A stretch of DNA of 64,000 nucleotides from Tamarix chinensis (Eukaryota > Streptophyta > Magnoliopsida > Caryophyllales > Tamaricaceae). Positions 12,357 to 24,560 of this stretch are shown here, piece by piece. Both the position numbers and the translations under genes were made by a program. A model generated the notes under the pieces. That model was not told the DNA's origin. It did no database searches and saw nothing but the letters and a program-made list of their open reading frames with translations. Position 1 is the stretch's first letter. Each line of letters opens with the position of its first letter. The DNA is taken from positions 97,170,132-97,234,131 of the forward strand of contig CM060174.1 in the NCBI GenBank assembly GCA_030549775.1, written 5' to 3'.

Positions 12357-14336
12357 GTTCATATTTTTATATATTTTATACCATTATAATCTTATTTTTT
12401 AGTATTTTAATTGAATAATTTATGTTTAAGTGATAGTAATTGCATAAATTTTATTATATAAGCTATAATGACATAAATTAAATAAATTTAGAGTATACTA
12501 TTATTTATTAATTTTTATTAATTTTATTTTGCTGGTAAATTTTAAATAAATAAAAAAAAGGGCGTACCTTTGGACCAACGGCTTAAGGACAGAAGGCCCA
12601 AGGGCTAGGGAATGAAATAAAAGAATGAAGAAACACACAAGGTAAGAGGAGGAAAAAAGCGGTGAGCGGTGCAAGTAGAAAAAAACCCTGCTGTTAGGGG
12701 TCACGGAAAACAAGACAAAAAGCAAGAAAGCCGGCAAGGCACAAAATAAAGAGGTTGGGCAGCATGCACAGTGAAGGCACCGCATCAGAAAGAAAGAGAT
12801 GGGCATAGTAGAGTTGGAACCATAGTTTTAAAAACCGGACCGGTCATCGAATCGGTCTCGTAATTGGTTCACTGGTTTAGTGGTCGAACTAGTGGTTTGG
12901 ACTGGTCGAACCAGTGGTACATTTTAAGTCAAAAAATATGAAAAATATAGAAAATTAAACTCTACATAATTTTGACCGGCTCCCGACTGGTTTTTGACCG
13001 GTTCTAAGACCGATTTTTTGACCGGTTCACCGGTTTTCACTGGTCCGACTGGTTTTTGACCGGTTTTCACTGGTTCCGAGATCTTAAAAACCGGAACATG
13101 AAATTTGACCGGTGACCCGACCGGCTCGCCGGTTCACTGGTCGGACCGGCCGGTCCGGTCCGATTTTTAATACTAGGGTTGGAATGCAGGAGAGCAGTCA
13201 GTCGCACAGGAAATAACGGAACAACAGTAAGGATAGGCTACACGAAAAAGTCAGAGGAGCAGTAGCCTACATTGAAAAAAAAAAGGGAATAATTACACGA
13301 AAATAAAGATGGCAAAGGAAGAGAAGATAGAGAGAAAAATTTACTTGGAAAATTTTATTTCAGATAAAATTTAATAATTTTCATCTAAATAAACTTTTGA
13401 TCTTTCATCCATAATTAATTTTAATTATTTCTTTCTCTATTTTTAATTTATAGTTTTGATATATATTTCTGTATAATGAATTCGATCATTATGGTTGGCT
13501 AATTATTTATTATTGGGGAATAGGTTAAAACCCTAGATTATGGTTTGAGATATGATTTTATTTTTCTTTGTTTCATAAGATTGTTCTTTAACTCGATTTT
13601 AATTGCTATCGTTTATATATATGATTCTGTCAGATATAATTTATATGCTACATGCCTTGTTTTGGTTTCTTTATAGTGACAGTATGTAGGATTATTTGCT
13701 TACTAGGTGGCCATAATGCTAGAATTTCTATGTATAAATTGTAACTAGGTTAGATAATAATTCATCTAATAGTTTTGTGATTCTAACTAAAGTAGTAAAA
13801 TGTTTAGATACGTGTGGGTCAAGGAAGGAAAATACAGCTAGACATGCTTAGTGCACTAGTTTGGATACTTAGATTGACATCCTTCCGATTATAATTAATG
13901 CATTAAATCTAGTTAAATATAGAAGGCGCTTGTTACTACTATACTACTAGTATTTAATAGGATTAATATTGGTACTTTGTCATATTAATTAATTTAGAAA
14001 ATTAATATAAGTTGTATAGACCTACTTTTGATGTATAATTTGGTCAATCTCTTTCTTATGATTAAATATTGACTTAAAAATTATTATTATATTCTGACCT
14101 AATCTAGTGGTGGATTTTAATTTTCCTAGCATATTTATCATATTTGTGGTTATCCATTTTTTTTTTAAAAAAGCCCCTATTAGTGTTTTTATTATTTATT
14201 TATTTTGTGTGATTTAGAGTTTTAATTTTTCTTATTTTTTAAGTTTTTTAAATATAGGTGAACCTTCTCAATCTCCGGTATAGAATAATATCCTTATTTA
14301 CCAGTACTACAATTGTCAACAAGAGGGTTTAAATTG
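12357..14336. other. Intercalated non-coding block between zf-RVT and RNase H parts of the LINE
   Basis: About 2 kb of AT-rich DNA without a recognisable domain. It contains the hAT MITE at 12831-13177 and lies between LINE parts that would normally be close together. This suggests an unidentified insertion or rearrangement, but no boundary repeats could be fixed. Confidence 0.5.
12831..13177. mobile_element. hAT-type MITE, 347 bp, with TIRs and 8-bp target duplication
   Basis: The left end reads CATAGTTTTAAAAACCGGAC and the reverse complement of the right end reads CCTAGTATTAAAAATCGGAC; over 23 bp they match at 20 positions. Directly outside are GTTGGAAC (12823-12830) and GTTGGAAT (13178-13185), an 8-bp target duplication with one change. 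An 8-bp duplication is the signature of hAT transposition. The inside is non-coding and packed with ACCGG/CCGGT motifs in both directions, so it can fold extensively. It must have been mobilised in trans. It is less decayed than its surroundings, so it arrived later. Confidence 0.85.
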
Positions 14337-14436
14337 TATGTCAGCTACGGCTACACCAATGGCTAAGGATAAGTATGAGGTGTGGTAGAGACTTTAGTCC
14401 CTTGCATCCACTACTTGATGTAAGTAGATTAATAGT

Positions 14437-14562
14437 GTTGGTTGGACACCATCCCAACCTAATTTTGGTGGAGATTAATGTTGATGGTAGTGTGATTGGT
14501 AACTTAAGTATGATTGCCTCAGGCAAAGATGCATGTGATTAGTACATGAATTGGCTTCTTCG
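14437..14562 (+). pseudogene. LINE RNase H domain, first half
   Basis: With one frameshift the segment reads WTPSQPNF then EINVDGSVIGNLSMIASG, the start of the plant LINE RNase H fold (family pattern W.PP..G..K.NVDGS..GNPG.AG.GG). It breaks off at NWL exactly where the LTR at 14563 begins and continues at 17970. It is probably the C-terminus of the LINE at 9270-12356, given the same orientation and domain order, although another LINE copy cannot be excluded. Confidence 0.7.
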
Positions 14563-17500
14563 TGTGATACTCCATTTTAGAAACCCTAATTATACATCGA
14601 TAATTATGTGTATTATTCATAATAACTATTTTAGGGTGCTTTGAATTAAATATATTATTGATATTTGTAATATTATTATTGTGTTCTATTAGATATAAGA
14701 TTTAATTTGGTTCAAATTTGTTGGAGAGTGTGATATTAAATTGTAATCCTAAGTTAGACCTTGATCGTTATCCGTTATGTTGATTAAAAATTCTATTCTA
14801 GTAACTGGATATTTTTACCCTGATTCATCACCTAAATAATTACCCCAACCTATGCTAGATTTTCTTGACCTTTCCCCCATCCCCTCCCCAACATAAATCC
14901 TCCTTCACTACACCATACCTCCCTCTCTCCCATGGTTCACTCTCATTGTTTTACTCCAAATTTTCCCACATGCCACCGCCCTTATAAACCCCTAAGCAGC
15001 CTGCACTTCCTCCTCTTTCTCCCAAGCTCCCTTAAGTGAGAAATAAGTCATTATTCGCCATTATCATCCTACATTTACACCATTTCTTTCTCCACCACGT
15101 TCACCACCGACCATATTTCCTTAGCTCTGGCCATCTCCACTAATCCCTTGCCCCTACATCAGTTACTCCTGCTAAAACCACCCCACAACTAATGCATAAC
15201 CTCTGTAAAATCACCCTAACTCCCTCATCCAACCTCATCGCAAACACCCTCTCCATATTTGTCCAACCACATAGAACACCAACAACCACCTTCGGCCAAA
15301 CTCACCAAATCTCCCCCTTCTCCTTCGACCAAAACTACCAAACCTCTCCTCCTTGATGCATCCTCCACCATCAAAGCCCTACAACCTCACCAAATCACCC
15401 CAACCTTCGGCCAAAAGCACCGAACCCTTCCTCATTAGCTTTAACCAATTTTATCGATCCCCTCCACTTGCTACATCTTTCCCTGATGTGGATTACTCCC
15501 TTGTTGTGCCCTTACTTGTTGTTTCTCCCCTCCCTGCATAGGCCATTTCTACCATAGCAACCCCCTAGCACCAACCAACTCCACCGTTGATCCTCCTCTC
15601 CTTCTCAACAACATCCACCAATTATTTCTCTTTTTCTTGTGTGAGTTTTGGTTGGATTCTTTTGTTTTGCTTCAATTAGTTACTTATCCTTGAGTTGTTT
15701 TTAGTAATTTTAGGTTATTTTTGTGTAATATTAAATGTTAATACATATGTGTTTGGGTGATAAATTCATAGGTAATTCTTGAGGATCTTGTAGCTAACTT
15801 TTTGTGTAATCTTAAATTAGGTAAATCCAATTACTCATAAGATGGTAAAATTTATGTGCGAGAATTTTAGGATAGTTAGATTTAGAATTTAAGATAAGGT
15901 TTTACATTCTCCAAGTATTATGACATGCATGATAAAATAGTAACATGTTAAATGAATGATACATACAGTTGTTGGCATGTCTAGGGTTTTGTTAGGATTT
16001 TTATTCCTATCAAAATATGATTTAAATGCCATGGTAAATACCTCATGATTGTTAATGCATGATAGTTAGGGTTACGATGATTCGCTTGGAAGAATATACG
16101 CATGATTAGGATCAGTTTAAGATGATTTCTTTTTGCATGACCTAGGGTTAGAGATATCTCCCTACATGTACTATGATGATTGTTTTCCTATTTAAATGAT
16201 GTAATATTCTTTAAATATACATGTACTTGTTGTATTGAAGATGTGATATGTGAGAGTTTTATTATTAGGATTTTGTGGGTGCAACCAACTAAATGCATGA
16301 AAAGTGGAAAATACAGTTAATTGCCTATATGAAAAGATTACCTACATGCTAAAATAATTAGGAATATTACATTTTAGCCTTTTCATGACAATGTTCTCAT
16401 AACAATAATGTTTGGTACAAAAATGAATAAAATTGCGAAACTAGGGTTTTGAAGGGCATTTTGATAATTTTGACCTCATGTATCTTTTATGAATAATTAA
16501 ATGCTAGGATGGCCTTATAATTTTGATAGGTTGACCTTGATACTGGTTTGGCCTGCATAGACTAATGACCTTAGGGTTAACCTTTATAATTGGAAATAAA
16601 GGGGAAGAATGGTTAGGTATGGAAATTAGAATTATTGTGCAGTATATGACATCCGTGATCACCTCGTAAAACTATTACTACTTAATGTGAAATACCTCGA
16701 ATTGGGAATAGTTGTTCTCTAAGATTATTTTCCTTAAAGAAAAGGTGTTAACCCTCATTTTTTTGGTTCATTGGTGTGTTGATGGGCCCTAGTAAGGCCC
16801 AATTCTACTTTATAGGCAACCTACTAACCCTATAAGGGTTATTAGGTTATTGATGTTGTAGGATATTGTGTTATCGTTGTACGCTAATACCACCAAGTAT
16901 ACTACTGTGTTGTTGGGTTCAAGAGTAATGGTATTGTGTCACCATTGGGTGCTAATATATTTGGATGTACCTCAATGTCCTTGGTTGATTGTATCCCCCT
17001 CAAAAAATTTTAAAATAGAAGTACCTATTGTGTAAAAAAATGAAAAGAATTAATTTGGATTGTTGGTTCGGTAATCACCTTAGTGCCCTACTTTGGTATT
17101 GTTTTGGATTTGTTGGTTTGGTAGTCACCTTAATGCCTTATCTTGGAATTTGGAATTGATTGAATGTGTTGATTCGATAGTTGCCATAGTGCCTTATAAT
17201 GGCATTTGGAATTGTTTTATATTTTTTGGTTCAGTAGTTACCTTAGTGTCGTACCTTGGTTTGAAATTATTTCAGTAGTTGTCTACCCTTGTGTTGGAAT
17301 CTATTTAGCTAACTAGCTATGTTTACTTTACCTTGAGACGATGTGAAATGAACTAGTAGATTTTACTACTAAGCTTGAGACTTGATATTATATGTATATA
17401 TTTCCACAATTATTGCATGTGTTTAGGGTACATGCTTTATGCTCAAGTGTGACATTCAGATTTTGCGTGTTATGTGCAGTGTGGGTATGCTACCTCTTGT

Positions 17501-17969
17501 GAGATATTATGATTTATCCACTATAAGGAATTTATACTGATAATACGTTTACAGATGACTATATGAAAGATATGGAGTGACACCAGGCGTACTATAGTGA
17601 TAAGGAGGAGAGTCTTTGGGAAGATATTTTATTTTTGGAGTGGGCTTTTGGGTCTAAGAGATAAGATAAATTGGTGTAGTACCTACAATTAATTGTTTTT
17701 GATGTAATCGATTTTTCTTTGGACTCTTATGTCCCTCGATGTTTTTAATTTCCATCGTTGTACAAAGCATATTACTCATAACTTTTGTTCATGTAATGTC
17801 TTATATTTCTGCTGATTTATTTTGGTTATAATTTGTTTTAGCCATAGAACTTGGTATAAGAAAGATAATGGAACTAGACTCATGCTAAGTACAGTGGTAA
17901 CACCAGTAATTTGGTAACTAACTCTTCCACAAAATAAATTTTTTAAGTGGTATAAATGGGGGAGTTACA
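14563..17969 (+). mobile_element. Solo LTR (Ty3/Gypsy-like, 3407 bp) inserted in the LINE RNase H
   Basis: It starts TGTGATACTCCATTTTAG and ends GGGGGAGTTACA, matching the paired TGTRATACYCC / GGRGTTACA termini of the other LTRs here. Flanks are CTTCG (14558-14562) and CTTGA (17970-17974), a diverged 5-bp target duplication. Removing the LTR and one flank copy rejoins the RNase H in frame, which fixes both boundaries. Inside are a C-rich block (14860-15620), an AT-rich stretch, a minisatellite (17050-17285) and, near the 3' end (17835-17925), AACTTGGTATAAG and CTAAGTACAGTGGTAAC. These are equivalents of the ACTTGGTACT and CTAAGTGTGGCGGTAA motifs of other copies. No gag or pol is present, as expected after LTR-LTR recombination. 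Confidence 0.8.
17050..17285. repeat. Minisatellite in the solo LTR, ~50-57 bp period
   Basis: GGTTCGGTAATCACC-like cores lie near 17064, 17114, 17170, 17227 and 17268, each followed by TTAGTGCCNTA and TTGGNATT. This is a different minisatellite from the CCACTATTAT type in other LTRs, but it occupies the comparable part of the LTR. Confidence 0.75.
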
Positions 17970-18029
17970 CTTGAATTCTCAATGAATGTTGGGCATGGAA
18001 GTATTTTAGCGGTAGAGATCTAGGCTATA
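17970..18029 (+). pseudogene. LINE RNase H domain, second half
   Basis: Reads LEFSMNVGHGSILAVEI, a stop, then AIY, matching the conserved RNase H pattern GFSMN.G.CSIL.AELWAIY of plant LINEs. It directly continues the part ending at 14562. It stops where the next LTR begins at 18030. Confidence 0.72.
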
Positions 18030-18531
18030 TATAACACCCCTAAATTTCATAACCTTTGCTTTCGTGTTTTTAGCCTTTTATTCAATACTAAACCTTAAAA
18101 TTTTGCCTAATTATTTTATTTATAACCTTTTTCCCGTAACCTAAAGAAATTCCTAAATATTTTTCTTGATTAATTTACCTCTTTACTTTTTTATATACCT
18201 ATTCTAAACCTAATTATTTTTACCCGATATATTTTTACCTGATACCCTAATCTATCCGAACTAAACTTAAAACTAAAATAATAAAATATTCCTACCAATT
18301 TTACCCCCCCCCCAAATTACCTTTGCATGTCCCATTATTTTCTACTCCCTAACCACCTTCCCTTGTATTTCATTTCTTTCACACAACACCCATACCCCTG
18401 ATATACCATCCCTCACCCTCTGTCGAACCATACCCCTCTTCCCCATCCACATGAACCATATCCCTAGTCTCCCTTCTCCTTCTCCTCCTCCTCCTCCTCC
18501 TTCTTCTTCTTCTTCTTCTTCTTCTTCTTCT

Positions 18532-18566
<35 letters not shown>

Positions 18567-20764
18567 TTCTTCCATGTCGCATGTCTCTTTTTTTCTTTCT
18601 TTTTTCTCCTTCCTTGTGGTAGATTTTTCTAAACCCTTCTCCAACCCCTCAATTCACTCTCCCATAGCACCCCTTAGAATGACAATTGTTATTCCTGGTG
18701 CTCCCTCCATTTTGCCTTAGCCAACCTACACATCACCCCGCAACCACCACCAGCCTGACCGTTTTCCCAACTCACTAACCCTCGACCACCAGCCACTCAT
18801 AACCCCTCACCCTTGACCCATAAGCCCTACATCTCACCATTTCCAGCCATAACCACCATCACCACTCGTTGCCCTACCCTTATCCACCACAACCTCCATC
18901 GTTAGCAACCTCTACACCAGCACCATGCACACACACCATCCACCCTTCTTCCTCTTATTCTTCCTGCCCCTCCATTTTCCTGGAACGCCACCTAGCACCA
19001 CTAAGCCTTCCTTTTCTTTTTCTCCTTCTTCTCCTCCTCCTCCTCCTCCTCCCATGCATAATTTTTTTCCATTCACATCCTCCTACCTTCTAGCCAGAAC
19101 CAACACACCTCCGCTACACCCCTTCAACACCCTTCCCCGTAGCCAACTCCCTCCATGCACTAACTCCTGCCACAGCCATTGTCCCTCCTACACCAACCCA
19201 TCGAGCCACTACCACCATCTCCATCAACCGACACCAACCACCACTTGTCTCTACCACTGCCACCATCTCCCCTTGCCTCACCCAGCCAGTCAGCTAGCTC
19301 CACCATTCTCCCCTTGCGTGCACATGGTTCATGATACGCATGCAGCATGAGTCTGTGTTGGACTTAAGATAGTTTTTGTATTATTATATATATGTAAGGG
19401 TATTTTGGTAATTTTATAAAATTAAATATAATGATATTATTATTATTTTATGTGTTAAAATATTAATTTGGCATTTTGGTATTATTTTAGGTACGAAAGT
19501 TGATAAGTAAGATACTGTAATATTCAGTAAGATACCACTATTTTTACGTTTTTTCTAGAATTCGGGTAACTTTTATACTCCCCTAAAATGTTAAGCATCG
19601 TATAATAGCACATTAGGGTTTTTGTGTCGAAATATGTTAAGCATGATCTATTAAATTATAATTATGTGTTATCTATTATATCCTGGAGATCTACAAAAGG
19701 AGCATATTACCATAGGTAAATATTTTGTGTAAAAAATTATGGTAAAATGACTTTTTGGATAATTTATGACATGTACATGAAAAATGACAGGATGAGCATA
19801 CTTAGATATATTTATGGAATATTAGTCATGGATGTGTGCCCTAAGAAAATTTTGGTCATTTTATCAGTATTATGATTCTTACTATGACCAACATTTCTAA
19901 TGTGTATTATATGTTGTAAGCATGAGATTATGTGATTATGGATGTATTACATACGCATGCTAGGGTTTTACAAGCAAAATCGGGAATAAAGGCAAATCGA
20001 TCATTTGACTTATCTAATAATGTAATTGTATGATAAATTGGCTTAATTATTATGTTTTAGCCTTTTCATGACAAACCTATAGATAAAATAGATTTAGTAA
20101 TTAAAGATGATGCCAGCGTGGTAATTTTGACCTCAAGAGCATTTTTATCATTTTTAGCCTAATGCGCCCACAAGTGAAGAATTGATCTTAGGATAGCCTT
20201 GATATATTTTTATGATTTAACTTAGTAATGATCTTGATTATGGTTGTCTCAAAAAAATTGGAAATGAGTGAAAAGGTTAAGTAATGAAAATTGGATCTAC
20301 GTGATTTGTATGCAATTTTGTAGTTACCTTAATAAAATACTAATATTTAAAATGAAATACCTCAAAATCAGAAATGGTGTCTCTTTAGGTTCGTTACCCT
20401 AAAAATATGGTTTAACCCATTATTGATTCTGGATTTCTGTTGGTGCGCCTTAGTGCCCAACCAAGCCCTATATCTTACTCCATTATGTTATGCGAACTGA
20501 TATGGGGCATACATACTTGTAAATTATGCGTTCTTATCGGTAGGGTACTGTGTTATCTTCATGTACCAGTGTGACTAGGGTAAATTTGCATCCTTTGATT
20601 GATAGTCGATAGGACACCATGCTACCTTGATGGGCCAATATGACCAGAGTACCTTAGTGTCTCAGGGTTTGAAGTGATCTCCCCTTGAGTAAATAAAAAT
20701 GGAATTGACTGATGACTTATTTAATTTATGGATTATTAGACTATTGGGTTGTTCGGTATTAACC
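18030..20764 (+). mobile_element. LTR (Ty3/Gypsy-like), 5' part
   Basis: Starts TATAACACCCCTAAATTTCA (TG decayed to TA) directly after the RNase H fragment. It has the usual order: AT-rich start, C/T-rich block with a long CTT run (18300-19330), then AT-rich sequence. It is collinear in part with 14563-17969: compare GAAATACCTCAAAATCAG near 20360 with GAAATACCTCGAATTGGG near 16690. A solo LTR interrupts it at 20765 and homology resumes at 23877. Open frames in the C-rich block (for example 18925-19350) are compositional, not genes. Confidence 0.7.
18483..18573. repeat. (CTC/CTT)n microsatellite
   Basis: A run of CTC units passing into about twenty-five CTT units with a few interruptions. It creates long artificial open frames on both strands (poly-Ser, poly-Glu, poly-Arg). 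Confidence 0.95.
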
Positions 20765-20953
20765 TGTAACACCTCGATTTTTATTACTGAAAATTTTTAG
20801 TTTACAACAAAAGCATATAAGTAAAATATTGAGGGTTACCCTCGTAATTGACATAAGTTTGGTTTGTCCAACCATCCTTACATCAATCACAAGGCTAAAA
20901 TCATTTATAGTAACACAAGGAAATTAGAAATGGAAGAAACATTTTATAGTATA

Positions 20954-21013
20954 ATATGGGTTTGGGGTTCAACTCTGAATTACAATGGGTTTGGGGTTCA
21001 ACTCCGAATTACA
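20954..21013. repeat. 29-bp two-copy tandem repeat
   Basis: ATGGGTTTGGGGTTCAACTC followed by YGAATTACA occurs twice in a row within the solo LTR. Confidence 0.9.
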
Positions 21014-21429
21014 ATAACAAAATAAAAAGTAAGGGATACCATGGATCAAGAATCCGAAAAGGTATTCGGGTAAATACATCAACCGGATAACACTACTCTT
21101 CAGCCAAACACCTAGTACAGATAATATGTCACTCATCCCCATATAGTGCATCAAAAGTAGCATAATCATCTAGCGGATCTTTTGAGACCTACACACAATA
21201 ATCAAGGTCTCATACTTGTGGGAATGAGCATCACCCATGAAAAAGTTGGTTAGTACGCTATGTACGGAGTAAGGTAATGATATTATTGAATTAGGGATAC
21301 AAATAGCACATACATTCACAACTGATGATAAGTACATATTCATATTGATAAAAAGTCTCATCAGATAAATACCGATACAAGCCTCTTTATTAGATATAAC
21401 CATTTTTATTATTTTATATATGTTGAGTT

Positions 21430-21860
21430 CAAGAACCCCATTACTCTTAAACCGGTGAAACGGTCTAAAGCGCCTTCTCAGAGACAACACACGCGAGTCA
21501 CTATTATCATTTAGTGGAACGGATATGAAAACATTACCTTCTCGGGACAAAACGCTCCCAAGCCACCATTATCTCCAGTGGAACGGATATAAAAATATCA
21601 CCTTGGTTCTAACTCAAGTACTCTTCCACTTTAAGTCATTGGTGTCTTATCTATATGTTATATTGTTATTATTTCATTCATGATGAGTAGGATCCCCACT
21701 ATTATTAATCCGATGGAATGGAATAAAACACCTTCTCAGGACAAAACACTCTCAGGCCACTATTATCGTCCGATGGAATGGATATATAAAAACATCATCT
21801 TCTTAAGACAAAACACTCTCAAACCATTATTATCTCAGGTGGAACGTATATAAAAACATC
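21430..21860. repeat. Family-1 form of the CCACTATTAT minisatellite
   Basis: Copies of CACTATTATC--AGTGGAACGGATAT separated by ACCTTCTCGGGACAAAACGC-like spacers occur in two blocks (about 21430-21600 and 21690-21860). Each block is followed by ACTTTAAGTCATT / ACTTTAAATAATT. This is a diverged relative of the array at 60905-61435. Confidence 0.75.
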
Positions 21861-23536
21861 ACCTTGACCCTACTAACGCAATATTTCACTTTAAATAATT
21901 ATTATCTTATTCATGATCGATTTATAGGCATTAAACACATCGAGGCAGATAAACACATCACGCAGGTCAAGATCCTTAATTTATTCAAACCTTAATTTCA
22001 CACTCCTAGCATCATTCTCTCATATTGATCAATCAACCAATGAATATGGTATATCATTCTCATCGATATCGTATCTGAAATTTAAGGTCTAACTTCCACA
22101 TCTTACACATAGAATAATACTCTTATCCTAAAGTACTACTCATAGAATTACCGAAATCCTAATTTCACATGTTAGTCATAATTATTCCCGTGAAACTCAT
22201 ATGATCACCAAATTTAATATACATCATTATAGTTCCAACATTAGAAACACATCTAAAATTGTGGATTAACTATGGGGTTTTACACAATGAGATACCAAAA
22301 TTATCATTTTAGGTTACTATATCCTAATTAGACCATTATCTCATTTTGAGAAACCTAAGACAAACAATAATCCTTATAAACAATTCTCATGAATCATGAT
22401 ATCATATCATATTTTAATCCACTTATTACATTAAAATACCAAAATTTTCATATTAACCTATAATTACCAAAATGCCCTTAAGGATAACCTATAGCCTTTA
22501 TTTTATAAAATCTCGTACCTTCAACAACTATTATTTTTCCAAATCCACCATTCATCATCATACCTCTTAAATATGCTTATTTCCACTTATCATATCTTAT
22601 TTGGCCTATCTTTCATTCCATAAAATATATTTTCCAAAAATACGACTTAACATAACAAAATCATATCCATACTTCTTACACATTCTTACTTTCTTTCAAA
22701 TATATAATCCATAATATCACAACATATCATCAACAATATACATTAAATCATATAACAACAATATCATGAAAATACACATATCCATACAAACAATTAATAC
22801 AAAAACCCTAAAACATCGATTAGTATCCTCACCAAGAAAGACACCGAACTCTATGCACATAAATCCTACACTTCCTCCTCCAAGATCACCCGAATATCAC
22901 CTACGAAATAATATGAAATGTGATTAGGCTCGAATATTATAACCGAGGGAAAAGTTAAGGTAAATGAGGATAAAATGAAAATAACCAGAGTCAAATTAAA
23001 GCTTGAGTTGTGTGGATGTGTGGTGGAGCTATAGTGAAGATTTGGTAGTGTTTGGATAAGGTTTTAGGGTGAAAAAAAGGATGCACAACCGAAATAGGGA
23101 AGTTGCACGGGTGTATGGTACGTGGTGCACACCCAAGCCATGAGTTGGGGTCGCGCATGGGCAGGCGATGCAGAGAGGCATGGTTGTGCTCAAGTATTGT
23201 TTGCACATAACCAAAATCAAATAGGTGCCCACGAGTATGCAGTGGTTGTGTGCAGACCATATGAGGGTGTACGAGCAAACTGTGCTAGTTTGCACGGGCA
23301 TGCGATAAAGGAAAATTAGTGTTGTACAACCATGCTTGAGACCTTGCATAGGTCGTGCGTCTTACAAAAATGTGATGGATATAAGAAAATAAGAGAAAAA
23401 AAGGGTGGTGGTTGCCAGTGATGGCCAATGACAATGAAGGGGGTGATGGGGTGGCCTTGGTGGTCGGTCCATTGGACTTTGGGCGATGCATGGTGGTGCA
23501 CGGTGGTGATGGAGGTGGTTTGGTGATGAAAACATA

Positions 23537-23625
23537 GGAGAAGAAGAAGGAGAAGAAGAAGGAGAAGGAGAAGAAGAAGGAGAAGAAGAAGAAGAAGAAA
23601 GAAAGAAAAGAGAGGGAGCTTGGGT
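23537..23625. repeat. (GAA/GGA)n microsatellite
   Basis: Imperfect GAAGAAGGA repeats in the G-rich block of the minus-strand solo LTR; counterpart of the CTT run of plus-oriented LTRs. Confidence 0.9.
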
Positions 23626-23876
23626 AATGGTTTTTTACAGAGCTTGGATAATAAATGACAACAAACAAGAATAGGAGAAGGAGAATAGTAATAAATTTTA
23701 GAAGAATTAAGATTGGGTTATAAATATAATTTATCTGGGTCAAAGATTCATACTAGGTTAAGGTTTCGTGATTAATACATTCAATTAAGGCTAAAATAAG
23801 ATTTTTTTCATGATTATAATTGAATTAGGATATTAATGACATGAGATTAGGTTAAGCAAGGTTCGGGGGTACTACA

Positions 23877-24180
23877 CAGCCTTTATGCCTACATGTGTTT
23901 TGATAACTATCTTCGTATCTACCAGTGATGTAATGAGTTGCTATTGATCCGTGCTTATGAGTCTACCTATATTATAAGATTTATGGGAAATGATAATAAG
24001 GTACGTGGCTTGTGGTGATTAAATTATTTTTAGATTGGTGTTGGTTCTAATTATACTTCAAATAACATATCTTTGATGTGTCACTCATAAGTTTCGATTA
24101 GTTTCAGAAGAATGAATATAAATAGTATATATCATTGGTTGTACGTGGTTATTTATTCTATTTTATAATATAATCCATAC
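23877..24180 (+). mobile_element. Continuation of the LTR that began at 18030 (end not resolved)
   Basis: Sequence resumes with TTTATGCCTAC, restoring homology to the sister LTR. A clean GTTACA terminus was not found, so the 3' end is probably deleted. The right boundary given here is approximate. Confidence 0.4.
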
Positions 24181-24465
24181 AAAAATTTTGACCTACATAT
24201 TCAAAAGTTATTAAAATATGGATAAAAAATCGTATAATTTTACTAATATAACATTGAATTAATACTTCAAACTATTTTAATTAAATAAAAAGAGAATAAT
24301 ATTAAGGTCGAAATTTGAAACATAACATGTAATGTTTGGTAGTTTTTTTAATAAAATATTTCATATTAAAAAACATAATTCAAAATTTAATAGTGAGAGT
24401 ACATGTTCATCCAACAAATGGTTGGATCAAGCGGCATTTCAGCCCTCTCGCCGAGCTGAAGAAAT

Positions 24466-24560
24466 ATCTTCACTCCTAAGTATCGTAAGGTACATTGACT
24501 AAGTCACTCCTAAGTATCATAAGGTACATTGATTAAGTATCTCAAGGTACATTGATTAAG
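24466..24560. repeat. ~33-bp tandem repeat, about 2.5 copies
   Basis: CACTCCTAAGTATCRTAAGG followed by TACATTGAYTAAGT is repeated, with a third shortened copy (CTCAAGGTACATTGATTAAG). Confidence 0.85.

Larger units (their letters stand above)
20765..23876 (-). mobile_element. Solo LTR, family 1 (3112 bp, minus orientation), nested in another LTR
   Basis: Read on the minus strand it starts TGTAGTACCCCCGAACCTTG (right end) and ends GAGGTGTTACA (left end). Flanks are TAACC (20760-20764) and CAGCC (23877-23881), which match if two transitions occurred. The host LTR reads GTTCGGTATTAACC before and TTTATGCCTAC after, which together match the uninterrupted GGTTCGGTAATCACC-TTAGTGCCCTAC at 17063-17090. 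Inside are a 29-bp two-copy repeat (20954-21013), a minisatellite, an AT-rich zone and a G-rich block (23000-23630). The plus-strand LTR at 36360 is the same family: the ends share TTGCTTAACCTAAT, and TTGACTCTGGTTATTT lies at comparable places. Confidence 0.85.

Noticed and set aside
18342..18720. Poly-Glu, poly-Arg and poly-Ser frames
   Set aside because: They are translations of a CTC/CTT microsatellite in three frames.
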